Positions 40,933 through 49,251 of a stretch of DNA of 64,000 nucleotides are shown here, piece by piece (position 1 is the first letter of the stretch; every line of letters starts with the position of its first letter). This DNA comes from Bacteroidaceae bacterium (lineage in GTDB: Bacteria > Bacteroidota > Bacteroidia > Bacteroidales > Bacteroidaceae), in NCBI GenBank assembly GCA_017622815.1, contig JAGAQH010000020.1, forward strand, positions 1-64,000, written 5' to 3'. A model generated the notes under the pieces. The model was given only the letters and a program-made list of their open reading frames with translations. It did no database searches and was not told the origin of the DNA. The translations under genes were made by a program, and so were the position numbers.

Positions 40933-42567
40933 TTACTTCTGAGCCAGAGCCTTGGCCAGAGCCTTCTCAGCCTTTACAACAGCCTTGTCGTACTTCTTCT
41001 GAGCAGACTTGGGGTTCTTTGCGCTCTTGATGGCGTCGTAGAGAGACCACAGGTTGAAGTCGGCAGTTACCTTCTTCTGAGCGGCGGTGTAAGCCTTGGC
41101 AGCAGCCTCAGCCTTAGCCTCCTGCTCAGCGGGTGCGTAAGCGTGCTTGTAACCCTCTACCTTGTTCCAGTAGCCACGAGTGAAGTCGGGGAATGTAACG
41201 GCAGCGCAGTTGTTGTCCATAGACAATGTGCCAAGTTCTGCCAGACAGCACCATTCAGCCATGTCGTAAACGTCCATATCCAGGGGCAGACCGTTCTGCA
41301 GGCAGTAAACCAGACGAGCCTCCATGATGTAGTCCATACCGCCGTGACCCATCTCACGACCCAGTTCACCGTACTTGGTGAGGATGGGGTGATAGTACTT
41401 CTTCTCGAGAGCCTTCTGCTGCTCAGCGTTCATAAAGCCGTGAGCGTTGAGGTTGTCAACCTGAGGAGCGCCAGTACCCTTCATAGCCTCGCCAGAGAGA
41501 GCGAACTTGGGTTCGGGATACTTGGTAGCGTAACCCTTGGTACCGGTGAGCTTGAACAGACGGTTGTAGGGCTGGGGAGTCATAACGTTGTGCTGGATTT
41601 CAACAACCTTACCCTGTGCGGTACGCATCAGAGTGGTGGTGTGGTCACCATTGCGGAATTCCTTGCACTCCTTGCCGGTCTTGCTCTTCACCCAATCCTT
41701 ACCTACGAAGCTCTCGGTGTCCATTGCAATCAGAGTGGTGAAGCGGTCGCCACGGTGAATGTCCAGGCACTGTGCTACGGGGCCAAGGCCATGAGTAGCG
41801 TAGAGGTCGCCACGGTTCTCCTTATTATACTTCATACGCCAGTGCAGGTTCTCGGTATCGTTGTCGGCGGGATCCTTCCAGTAAGCGTCCCAGAACCACT
41901 CCAGACCGTGGATGTAAGCACCCTCGGCACGGATGATTTCACCGAATACACCGTCCTGAGCCATGGCCAGAGCGTTCAGCTCATAGTAGTCATAGCAGCA
42001 GTTCTCCAGGATGAAGCAGTGCTGACGTGTCTTCTCTGACAGGTCAATCAGGCTCCAGCACTGTTCCAGGTTCATTACGCTGGGCACCTCGATGGCGGTG
42101 TGCTTGCCATTCTCCATAGCGCACTTTGCCACGGGATAGTGGTGGTTCCAGTCGGTAGCAACGTAAACGAGGTCGATGTCGTCACGCTTGCAGAGTTCCT
42201 CATAACCCTTGGCACCAGAATAGATGTCGGCGGGCTTCAGACCTGCCTTGCGGAGGTAACCCTGGCACTTTTCTGCACGCTCTGCCTCATAGTCGCAGAG
42301 AGCAACGATCTCAACACCGGGGATGTGGCAGAAACGCATAACTGCACCGGGGCCGCGCATGCCAAGACCAACGAAGGCCACGCGAACGGTCTCCATCTTG
42401 GGAGCGGTCAAACCCAGAACGTGCTGCTGACCTGCAGGGCGCTGAGGAGTTTCCACTACGATAGTACCCTTATCCCAATGCCACTTTGTGCTGGGAGAAA
42501 GGGACTGAGCACCTGCCGCTACTGAGATGGCGGCGAGGGCAACGACAAGAAGATTCTTCAGTTTCAT
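40933..42567 (-). CDS. Secreted Gfo/Idh/MocA protein, GH109-like (NAD-dependent glycosidase)
   Basis: 544 residues. A signal peptide (about 1-20, ends VAAGAQ) precedes an NAD-binding Rossmann domain with VRVAFVGLGMRGPGAV near 61-76 and EIVALCDYEAERAEKC. The substrate domain holds ENCCYDYYELNALAMAQDG, GAYIHGLEW and GDLYATHGLGPVAQ. This agrees with GH109 alpha-N-acetylgalactosaminidases, which cleave glycosides by an NAD-assisted redox cycle. The last ~65 residues (from about 480) form an unusual Ala/Lys-rich helix tail (EAKAEAAAKAYTAAQKK...) not needed for GH109 activity. Codon use is very uniform, as in highly expressed genes. The promoter is a perfect TTTG-N20-TATCTTTG. Confidence 0.88.
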   Translation of the reverse strand: MKLKNLLVVALAAISVAAGAQSLSPSTKWHWDKGTIVVETPQRPAGQQHVLGLTAPKMETVRVAFVGLGMRGPGAVMRFCHIPGVEIVALCDYEAERAEKCQGYLRKAGLKPADIYSGAKGYEELCKRDDIDLVYVATDWNHHYPVAKCAMENGKHTAIEVPSVMNLEQCWSLIDLSEKTRQHCFILENCCYDYYELNALAMAQDGVFGEIIRAEGAYIHGLEWFWDAYWKDPADNDTENLHWRMKYNKENRGDLYATHGLGPVAQCLDIHRGDRFTTLIAMDTESFVGKDWVKSKTGKECKEFRNGDHTTTLMRTAQGKVVEIQHNVMTPQPYNRLFKLTGTKGYATKYPEPKFALSGEAMKGTGAPQVDNLNAHGFMNAEQQKALEKKYYHPILTKYGELGREMGHGGMDYIMEARLVYCLQNGLPLDMDVYDMAEWCCLAELGTLSMDNNCAAVTFPDFTRGYWNKVEGYKHAYAPAEQEAKAEAAAKAYTAAQKKVTADFNLWSLYDAIKSAKNPKSAQKKYDKAVVKAEKALAKALAQK

Positions 42568-42626
42568 TCTCTTTCGTTTGTTTAATTAGGTTAATAATAT
42601 GTTTATCTGTGTTTGCTTTCCGAGGA

Positions 42627-42695
42627 CAAAGATAGTGATTTTATCTTTAAGTGCCAAAGTTTATTTTGTTATTATCGGGAAAAAGCGTAACTTTG
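42627..42695. promoter_or_regulatory. Overlapping divergent promoters of the GH109-like gene and rlmN
   Basis: Minus: TTTG (42658-42655), 20 bp, TATCTTTG (42634-42627). Plus: TTTG (42665-42668), 19 bp, TAACTTTG (42688-42695), whose start point falls only a few bases before the rlmN ATG. Both fit the phylum consensus closely. Confidence 0.8.
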
Positions 42696-42704
42696 CCCTC
42701 GGAT

Positions 42705-43760
42705 ATGAATAATAAGGAGACACGCACGCCCCTGCTGGGTATGGACATGCAGGAACTGAAGGAAGTGGCCGCCGGTGCAGGACTTCCCGCCTTCGCCGCA
42801 CGGCAGATGTTCGGATGGATATACCAGAAGAATGCCGCCGACGTGCAGGACATGACCAACATTTCCCAGAAGGCACGCAACCTGCTGGCAGAGAGCCACA
42901 CCATTGGCCTCATGCCTGCCGTGGAGGCACAGCGCAGTGTGGACGGCACGGCCAAGTACCTCTTCCCCACCCTGTCCGGGCACACGGTGGAGAGTGTCTT
43001 CATACCGGACAAGGAGCGTGGCACGCTGTGTGTCAGTTGCCAGGTGGGATGCCGCATGGGATGCAAGTTCTGCATGACCGGCAGGCAAGGTTTCCAAGGG
43101 CATCTGACCGCCACCGACATACTGAACCAAATCTACTCCCTGCCGGAAAGGGACAGGCTCACGAACATCGTCTTCATGGGACAGGGCGAACCTCTGGACA
43201 ACCTGGATGCCGTGATGAAGGTGACGGAACTGCTCATGCACAAGGACGGCTGGGCGTGGAGCCCCAAGCGCATAACGGTGAGCACCGTGGGCGTAAGGCG
43301 CGGCCTGGTGCGCTTCCTGGAGGAAAGCCCATGCCACCTGGCCGTTTCCCTGCACAACCCCTTTGCCAACGAGCGTCTGGAGATGATGCCTGCCGAGAAC
43401 GCCTTCTCGCTGACGGAGTTCCTGCCCATGCTGGCAAAGATGGACTGGACACACCAAAGACGCCTGTCCTTTGAGTACATAGTGTTCGGAGGCCTCAACG
43501 ACACGCCCCGCCATGCCAGGGAACTGGTAAGGTTGCTGGCCCCGATGGAGTGCCGCGTGAATCTGATACGCTTCCACGAAATCCCCGATTCGCCCTTCCA
43601 CGGAGCACCGGAGGAAACCATGGTGTGGCTGCGCGACTACCTGACACAACACGGTGTGACAACAACAATACGAGCATCCCGAGGACAGGACATCTGGGCG
43701 GCATGCGGCCTGCTGAACACCAAGAACAAAGAGGCTGCCCTGCAAGGTGCACAGGAATGA
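42705..43760 (+). CDS. rlmN: 23S rRNA (adenine-C2503) methyltransferase RlmN
   Basis: 351 residues, a radical-SAM enzyme that methylates A2503 of 23S rRNA and A37 of some tRNAs. The [4Fe-4S] motif is CRMGCKFC (Cys116, 120, 123). The cysteines used in catalysis correspond to Cys109 (in LCVSCQVG) and Cys334 (in DIWAACGLL). An earlier ATG in frame (42651) lies inside the promoter, so I start at 42705, where the -7 box at 42688-42695 predicts a nearly leaderless message. It heads a long + strand housekeeping run that includes a PdxA-like gene. Confidence 0.96.
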   Translation: MNNKETRTPLLGMDMQELKEVAAGAGLPAFAARQMFGWIYQKNAADVQDMTNISQKARNLLAESHTIGLMPAVEAQRSVDGTAKYLFPTLSGHTVESVFIPDKERGTLCVSCQVGCRMGCKFCMTGRQGFQGHLTATDILNQIYSLPERDRLTNIVFMGQGEPLDNLDAVMKVTELLMHKDGWAWSPKRITVSTVGVRRGLVRFLEESPCHLAVSLHNPFANERLEMMPAENAFSLTEFLPMLAKMDWTHQRRLSFEYIVFGGLNDTPRHARELVRLLAPMECRVNLIRFHEIPDSPFHGAPEETMVWLRDYLTQHGVTTTIRASRGQDIWAACGLLNTKNKEAALQGAQE

Positions 43761-43823
43761 CCACACGCGAGCAACATACAAACCTAACAAAAGAAACGAG
43801 AAACTAACCAAAGACATACCGAC

Positions 43824-44879
43824 ATGAAACGCCTGATACTACTCATTCTCCCCATCATGGCAATGCTTGCCGCCAGTTGCGAGAAATCCCACTTCCTGCC
43901 CACCGCCAGCGGACGCCCCTACGAGGTGATGGTGGTGATGGACTCCGTGGACTGGAAAGCACCCCACGGACGTGCCCTGTTTGACGTGCTGGACACCGAC
44001 GTGCCCATGTTGCCACAGAGCGAACGTTCGTTCCGCATCTCACAATGCGAAAGAAAGGACTTTGACCGCATACTGAACATCTTCCGCAACATCATCATGG
44101 TGAACATAGACAAGACCCAATACACACGCACCAGGATGAAATTCACACGAGACAAGTATGCCATGGAGCAGATCGTGCTTTCCATCAACTCTCCATCCAA
44201 GGAGGAGTTCCGCCAGTTCTGCATAGAGAACAGGCAGGAGATAGTGGACTTCCTGACCAAGATGGAAATGAACCGCCTGGTGAAGGACTTGAAGAAAGAG
44301 AATTCCAAGGTGACCAGAGAACTGGCCAAGGAGATATTCGGTTGCAAGATGCACGCACCGAAGGAACTGACCTCGTTCAAGAAGGGCAAGGACTTCCTGT
44401 GGACCTCCAACAACACCCCATCGGGCATGATGAGCATAGTGATGTACTCCTTCCCCTATGAAGGTCCGCAGATATTCAACAAGGAATACCTCACGCAGAA
44501 GCGTGACTCGGCACTGAAGGCCAACATCCCCGGCGAGAAGCCTGGCATGTTCATGAAGACGGACACCCTTTGCACCGTGGTGAAGCCCATAGTGGTGCAC
44601 AAGCAGTACGCCATGGAGATGCGAGGCCTCTGGTACGTGGAAAACGATTGCATGGGAGGCCCCTACGTGAGCCACCACCGTGTGGACACGGAGAACAACC
44701 GCGTCATCGTGACAGAGGGCTTTGTCTACGCTCCAGAAAAGATGAAGCGCGGCATGATACGCCGACTGGAAGGCTCGCTCTACACCATGATGCTGCCCGA
44801 AGAACAGTACTTCATGGAAATCACTCCAAACATAGAGGAGGAGAAGAAGGACACACTGGCAAAAGAAGAGAAGAAATAA
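43824..44879 (+). CDS. DUF4837 family lipoprotein
   Basis: 351 residues. The lipoprotein signal MKRLILLILPIMAMLAASCE places the lipid on Cys19. The mature part opens FLPTASGRPYEVMVVMDSVDW, the family hallmark, and ends in a lysine/glutamate-rich tail. The family is restricted to Bacteroidetes and its function is unknown. It lies between rlmN and the PdxA-like gene, 13 bp before the latter, so the two are likely in one transcript. Confidence 0.92.
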   Translation: MKRLILLILPIMAMLAASCEKSHFLPTASGRPYEVMVVMDSVDWKAPHGRALFDVLDTDVPMLPQSERSFRISQCERKDFDRILNIFRNIIMVNIDKTQYTRTRMKFTRDKYAMEQIVLSINSPSKEEFRQFCIENRQEIVDFLTKMEMNRLVKDLKKENSKVTRELAKEIFGCKMHAPKELTSFKKGKDFLWTSNNTPSGMMSIVMYSFPYEGPQIFNKEYLTQKRDSALKANIPGEKPGMFMKTDTLCTVVKPIVVHKQYAMEMRGLWYVENDCMGGPYVSHHRVDTENNRVIVTEGFVYAPEKMKRGMIRRLEGSLYTMMLPEEQYFMEITPNIEEEKKDTLAKEEKK

Positions 44880-44892
44880 CCTGAACATACTT

Positions 44893-45549
44893 ATGAATAC
44901 ACTGAAAATAGGCATAGTACACTCCGACCAGAATGGACAGGAAACGATAGCGAATGCCTTTGAAGACATACTGCTGGACGAAATCTGCACCAAGACGCTA
45001 TACGAAAAACAGGGCGAAGAGGGCATAGACGAAGCCCTGGCCGACTGGGAAGAGGGCAACACGGACGCCATACTGTTCATACCGGCCGAAGGAGAGGAAC
45101 GCCTGAACCCGGCAAGCCTCAGAGGTCAGGACATGATAGTATGGGAAGACCTGCGTATGGCTTTCGCCGATGAAGAGGAAGACTTCGAGGAACAGGTGCA
45201 AACCCTGCGCACTGCACTGGAAAGGGATTTCTATATAGACAACCCTCGTATCGTCCCACATCTGGACGCCGAGAACTACAAGACATACGACGCCGTACTG
45301 ACCAAGGACAGGGAGCAGGGGCTGAGGGAATTCCTGGAATTGAGCCGGGGAAACGGAGTTGCATACACCACAGGACGCGAACTGGTATGCACGGCACCGT
45401 TCTCGGCAGATTCCTTCCGCGACAGCATATACATTGCCAAGGATATACTGAAGAACAGGGAACAATACGACAAGGCAAGGGAAAACCCTCTGCCCAAACT
45501 CTTCATAGACAAGAAAGAGGACATAAAGAAGCGACATGAGCCTAATTGA
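44893..45549 (+). CDS. Shortened PdxA-like protein, probable pseudoenzyme
   Basis: 218 residues against about 330-365 for PdxA. The N-terminus KIGIVHSDQNGQETIANAFEDILLDEICT matches the PdxA start (I-x-x-GD-x-NG pattern). DWEEGNTDAILFIPA corresponds to the 'EG-x-D-x-x-VTAPIN' strand. The C-terminal third, from LRTALERDFYIDNPRI through TYDAVLTKDREQGL and VAYTTGRELVCTAP to SFRDSIYIAKDILKNREQY, follows PdxA closely. Missing are the substrate/metal histidine segments (NKH, GHT, GHIPV, NPHAGD), and YHDQG has become KDREQG. It therefore cannot be the normal pyridoxine-pathway dehydrogenase. The frame is intact and packed between DUF4837 and the next gene (14-bp overlap), so it is probably a retained protein with a new or structural role. 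Confidence 0.75.
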   Translation: MNTLKIGIVHSDQNGQETIANAFEDILLDEICTKTLYEKQGEEGIDEALADWEEGNTDAILFIPAEGEERLNPASLRGQDMIVWEDLRMAFADEEEDFEEQVQTLRTALERDFYIDNPRIVPHLDAENYKTYDAVLTKDREQGLREFLELSRGNGVAYTTGRELVCTAPFSADSFRDSIYIAKDILKNREQYDKARENPLPKLFIDKKEDIKKRHEPN

Positions 45550-46471
45550 TAATGTAAGGGCAACACTGAAAAGCCAGGATACGGAAGGTCCTTTTGAACT
45601 ATACATGACACGGACACCGGGCTACCTGTGGGCATGCCTGTTCAAGTGGCTTGGCGTGCATCCCGTGGCGGTGACGCTGATGAGCATAGTCATTGGGGCG
45701 GCAAGCGGATGGTTCTTCTATAGCGAAGACCTCGGGATGAACCTCATTGGCATGGGACTGCTGGTTTGGGCCAACTGGTACGATTGTGCCGACGGGCAAC
45801 TGGCCCGCATGACGGGCAAGCGCACCCTCATAGGCAGGATACTGGACGGCTTCTGCGGCGATGTGTGGTTCTTCTTCATTTACCTGTTCCTGTGCCTGAG
45901 GATGCAAGGAGAAAACATACCCTTCACCAACGTGCAATGGGGCATAGGGATATGGCTGTTGGGGGCATGGGCAGGACTCAGATGCCACGGTCGCCAATGT
46001 GCCATAGGCGATTACTACCGCAACATACACCTCTACTTCCTGCTTGGGGCAGGCAGAGCGGAACTCGATTCCGAGGCAAAGATAAAGGAGGAAATGAACT
46101 CCATGAAGTGGATGAGCAAGGACTGGTTCCACAAACTCTACCTCTACTTCTATGCACGATACACCGGTTCGCAGGAGGCGCAGGTAAAGTCTTTCCACAC
46201 GATGATGAAGGGATTGGAGGCCAAATACGGCACGGAAATACCTCTGGACATCAGAGAGGACTTCTGCAGGGAGAGTCGTCCGCTGATGCCTCTGACCAAC
46301 ATAATTACGTTCGATACCAGAGTGATAGTCCTGTTCCTCTGCATAGGCTTAGGCATACCATGGCTCTACTTCATATTCGAATCCACCGTACTGGAGGCCA
46401 TACGCTTCCACATGATAGGACGGCACGAGAGGCTCTGCGAGAGGATAACGGCACAATATACCCAGAACTAA
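45536..46471 (+). CDS. CDP-alcohol phosphatidyltransferase family protein
   Basis: 311 residues with about six TM helices. The family motif is complete: YDCADGQLAR then TGKRTLIGRILDGFCGD. It gives D-x2-DG-x2-AR, G-x3-D and a final Asp, with four rather than three residues between the last two Asp as I read it. It transfers a phosphoalcohol from a CDP-linked donor to an acceptor such as a lipid or inositol-type compound. The acceptor cannot be told from sequence. The next gene encodes a cytidylyltransferase that could make its CDP-linked donor. The start overlaps the PdxA-like gene by 14 bp. Confidence 0.88.
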   Translation: MSLIDNVRATLKSQDTEGPFELYMTRTPGYLWACLFKWLGVHPVAVTLMSIVIGAASGWFFYSEDLGMNLIGMGLLVWANWYDCADGQLARMTGKRTLIGRILDGFCGDVWFFFIYLFLCLRMQGENIPFTNVQWGIGIWLLGAWAGLRCHGRQCAIGDYYRNIHLYFLLGAGRAELDSEAKIKEEMNSMKWMSKDWFHKLYLYFYARYTGSQEAQVKSFHTMMKGLEAKYGTEIPLDIREDFCRESRPLMPLTNIITFDTRVIVLFLCIGLGIPWLYFIFESTVLEAIRFHMIGRHERLCERITAQYTQN

Positions 46472-46475
46472 AACA

Positions 46476-47204
46476 ATGAACAGAAGCGTAGCACTGATAC
46501 TGGCAGGCGGAGTGGGAAGCAGGATGAACCTTTCCATACCCAAGCAGTTTGTGGTGGTAGACGGAATGACCGTACTCCAGCACACGATGCTTGCATTCCA
46601 ACGCCATCAGTTGGTCAGTGCCATCTACGTGGTTGCATCTCCCCAGTGGGCGGAAACCGTGCGCCAACAGGCCAAGGAAGCAGGCATAGGCAAGTTCATC
46701 TCGTGCCTGAAAGCCGGTGAGAACAGTTTCCAGTCTGCAAAAAACGGCATAGCGGCACTCAAGGATAAGGAGCAAGAGAATACCGTTGTACTCATCCACG
46801 ATGCGGTACGTCCCCTGGTATCGCAGGACATAATAAGCAGAAACATCGCCGTCTGTCTGTCCCGCGGCAATGCCATCACCACTCTGCCAAGTCAGGAAAG
46901 TTACATGGTAATAGACTCTGGCGCAGGGGCTTGCGACAAGGAGACTACATCTTCGGAATACATTCTGCGCGAGAAACTCCTGCGTGCACAGACACCACAC
47001 ACCTTCCTGCTCGGGGAACTGGCCACCATGATGACGGAGGCTGAAGAAAGGGGAATCACCTACTCGCAATCCATCTTCACCCTGGCAAACGAACTGGGCC
47101 ACGTGCCCCTGCACATAGCCGAGGGAGAGATGATGAACTTCAAACTGACATTGCCTTCGGACTTCACCATATTCCAGGCCATTCTTCACGAGACAAGAGA
47201 CTGA
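46476..47204 (+). CDS. IspD/TarI-like cytidylyltransferase
   Basis: 242 residues. The CTP-binding loop LAGGVGSRMNLSIPKQF (about 9-25) and HDAVRPLVS (about 108-116) mark the IspD/TarI group. The end EGEMMNFKLTLPSDFTIF corresponds to the C-terminal 'N-x-K-(I/L)-T-x-P-D' signature. Several regions differ from housekeeping IspD, so a separate IspD is expected elsewhere and this one may activate another polyol or sugar phosphate with CTP. It lies 4 bp after the CDP-alcohol transferase, supporting a two-step pathway to a CDP-linked head group and its transfer to a lipid. Confidence 0.85.
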   Translation: MNRSVALILAGGVGSRMNLSIPKQFVVVDGMTVLQHTMLAFQRHQLVSAIYVVASPQWAETVRQQAKEAGIGKFISCLKAGENSFQSAKNGIAALKDKEQENTVVLIHDAVRPLVSQDIISRNIAVCLSRGNAITTLPSQESYMVIDSGAGACDKETTSSEYILREKLLRAQTPHTFLLGELATMMTEAEERGITYSQSIFTLANELGHVPLHIAEGEMMNFKLTLPSDFTIFQAILHETRD

Positions 47205-47269
47205 AGCAAAACGTCATTTAACATGAAGTGACCCAAGGAGAGGGAGACGACAATTCGTCTGCACCGAAA

Positions 47270-47300
47270 TTGGATTTATCAAGAAATATTCATATCTTTG
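47270..47300 (+). promoter_or_regulatory. Promoter of the sigma-54 activator gene
   Basis: TTG (47270-47272), 20 bp, TATCTTTG (47293-47300), only 11 bp before the chosen ATG at 47312. Confidence 0.7.
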
Positions 47301-47311
47301 CACACTCTTTT

Positions 47312-48589
47312 ATGAATACTACACCATTACAAGACCTGAAGGCGCGATACAACATCGTTGGACGCGACGAGAAACTGAACATGGCACTGGACACGGCTGT
47401 CCAAGTGGCACGTACGGACCTGAGTGTGCTCATTCAGGGAGAAAGCGGTGTAGGCAAGGAGATAATACCGCGCATCATCCACGACAACAGCCTTCGCAAG
47501 GGAAAGCGCTACATAGCCATAAACTGCGGCAGCATACCCGAGGGTACCATCGACTCGGAACTCTTCGGACACGAGAGAGGTTCCTATACAGGAGCAGTGG
47601 GCGAACGAGAAGGCTACTTCGGTGCGGCAGACGGCGGCACACTCTTTCTGGACGAGGTGGGAGAACTGCCCATGACCACTCAGGCACGTCTGCTCAGAGT
47701 GCTGGAAACAGGCGAATACCTGCGTGTCGGCAGCGACGAACCACGAAAGACAAACGTGCGCATAGTGGCGGCCACCAACGTGGACATCCCCAATGCCATT
47801 CGTGAAGGACGCTTCCGCGAAGACCTCTACTATCGTCTGTGCACCATCAACATACAGGTGCCTCCCCTCAGGGAACGCGGCATAGACAGCGTATTGCTAT
47901 TCAAGATGTTTGCCATGAATGTGGCGGCAAAATACCATATCCCCGAGCCAATCCGCCTGAGTCCGGAGGGAGAACAGACTGTGATGGCTTACAAATGGCC
48001 GGGCAACGTGCGCCAACTGAAGAACGTGGTGGAGCAGATGAGCATCCTGGAACAGGGTATACAGATTACGCCCGAAGTGCTCTACCGCTATGGCATCATT
48101 GCCGGCCAGGGAGAGAGTTTCGCCCTGTCGCGCATAGGCAAGCCAGGAAGCGAGGGCGGAAGACATGACTGGGAGAACGAGATAAAGTGGCTGGCAAATG
48201 CCGTGCTCAAACTCCGCTCCGAAGTGGACGAACTGAAAAAGCACCTCTCGCCCGAGCACCAGAAACATGCCTCCGCTCCCCTGCAACTGGAAGACATGAG
48301 CAGCACCACTATATCGCCCGTCGTCCACGAACAGGAGATAGCGCAAATCCCACAGGTCCAGACACCACACGTCTATGTCCCCACTACTCCACACGTCATA
48401 AACCAACCCTACGACGAGATAGAGGAACTGAAAGAAGAGGACAACCTCAACCTGGAGGATATGGAAAAGCGCAATATAATACGCGCTCTGCAACAAAGCC
48501 ACAACAGAAGAAAGATTGCCGCACAGATGCTGGGCATAAGCGAACGCACACTATACAGAAAGATAAAGGATTATGGCATCGAAGAATAA
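47312..48589 (+). CDS. Sigma-54-dependent transcriptional activator (no receiver domain)
   Basis: 425 residues. The AAA+ domain occupies about 14-255: Walker A GESGVGKE (43-50), the sigma-54 contact loop GSYTGA (90-95, a variant of GAFTGA), Walker B GGTLFLDEVGEL, and the sensor region REDLYYRL. A long Pro/Glu-rich linker follows. The C-terminus has a Fis-type helix-turn-helix (NIIRALQQSHNRRKIAAQ then MLGISERTLYRKI, about 385-420). No N-terminal sensing domain is present, so control must act through expression or a partner. The earlier in-frame ATG (47228) lies before the promoter and is rejected. The first codons of the LptE gene overlap its end by 17 bp. Confidence 0.94.
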   Translation: MNTTPLQDLKARYNIVGRDEKLNMALDTAVQVARTDLSVLIQGESGVGKEIIPRIIHDNSLRKGKRYIAINCGSIPEGTIDSELFGHERGSYTGAVGEREGYFGAADGGTLFLDEVGELPMTTQARLLRVLETGEYLRVGSDEPRKTNVRIVAATNVDIPNAIREGRFREDLYYRLCTINIQVPPLRERGIDSVLLFKMFAMNVAAKYHIPEPIRLSPEGEQTVMAYKWPGNVRQLKNVVEQMSILEQGIQITPEVLYRYGIIAGQGESFALSRIGKPGSEGGRHDWENEIKWLANAVLKLRSEVDELKKHLSPEHQKHASAPLQLEDMSSTTISPVVHEQEIAQIPQVQTPHVYVPTTPHVINQPYDEIEELKEEDNLNLEDMEKRNIIRALQQSHNRRKIAAQMLGISERTLYRKIKDYGIEE

Positions 48590-49127
48590 TACATACCGAA
48601 GGGCAACGCAACACGTTGCGAGGCTCACTGCAACACTTCTCGTCCTCTCATGCCTCGTGTTGTATACATCATGCACCATCAGTTACAAGTTCAACGGTGC
48701 CAGCATAGACTATAGCAAGACAAAAAGCATACAGATAGGCAACTTCCCCATACGAAGCACCTATGTGTGGTCACCCATGCAATCCATCTTCCAGAACAAA
48801 CTGACAGACATCTATGCCAGCCAGACAAGACTGAAACAGGTGAAGCGCAACGGCGACCTGGTTCTGGAAGGCGAAATTGTAGGCTTTGACCAATTCAACA
48901 AGGGCGTGTCAAACAGCGGATACTCCAACCAGGTCCAATTGAAAATGACCGTGAACGTCCGCTACACAAACAACAATAACCATGCCGAGGACTTCGAGCA
49001 GAAGTTCAGCGCCACCTCCACATACGACGCGACACAACAACTCGTGAACGTACAGGAAGAACTCGTCACGGAAATGTGCAAGGACATCACCGACCAGATA
49101 TTCAATGCCACCGTGGCAAACTGGTAA
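48573..49127 (+). CDS. lptE: LptE-like outer-membrane lipoprotein
   Basis: 184 residues. After a charged start, a hydrophobic stretch and lipobox (LVLYTSC, Cys34) mark a lipoprotein. The mature sequence TISYKFNGASIDYSKTKSIQ and later FQNKLTDIYASQTRLKQV follow the Bacteroidetes LptE family, which plugs the LptD barrel for lipopolysaccharide export. Identity is by family pattern, and no LptD gene is in the window. It overlaps the sigma-54 activator gene by 17 bp and precedes the TPR protein and secG, a common order in Bacteroidales. Confidence 0.85.
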   Translation: MASKNNTYRRATQHVARLTATLLVLSCLVLYTSCTISYKFNGASIDYSKTKSIQIGNFPIRSTYVWSPMQSIFQNKLTDIYASQTRLKQVKRNGDLVLEGEIVGFDQFNKGVSNSGYSNQVQLKMTVNVRYTNNNNHAEDFEQKFSATSTYDATQQLVNVQEELVTEMCKDITDQIFNATVANW

Positions 49128-49251
49128 ACCGGCAAAAGACTGCCAAAGACTGAAGGCGAAAAACAGAATGCACAAGCCTGAAGACTGAGGACGAAAGGAT
49201 AAAAGTATAAAACCGAATATTGAATACTGAAGACAGAAGGGACAGAGAAAC

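Noticed and set aside
42672..43817. Long antisense frame over rlmN
   Set aside because: It is an antisense shadow. RlmN on the + strand has its cluster motif and both catalytic cysteines.
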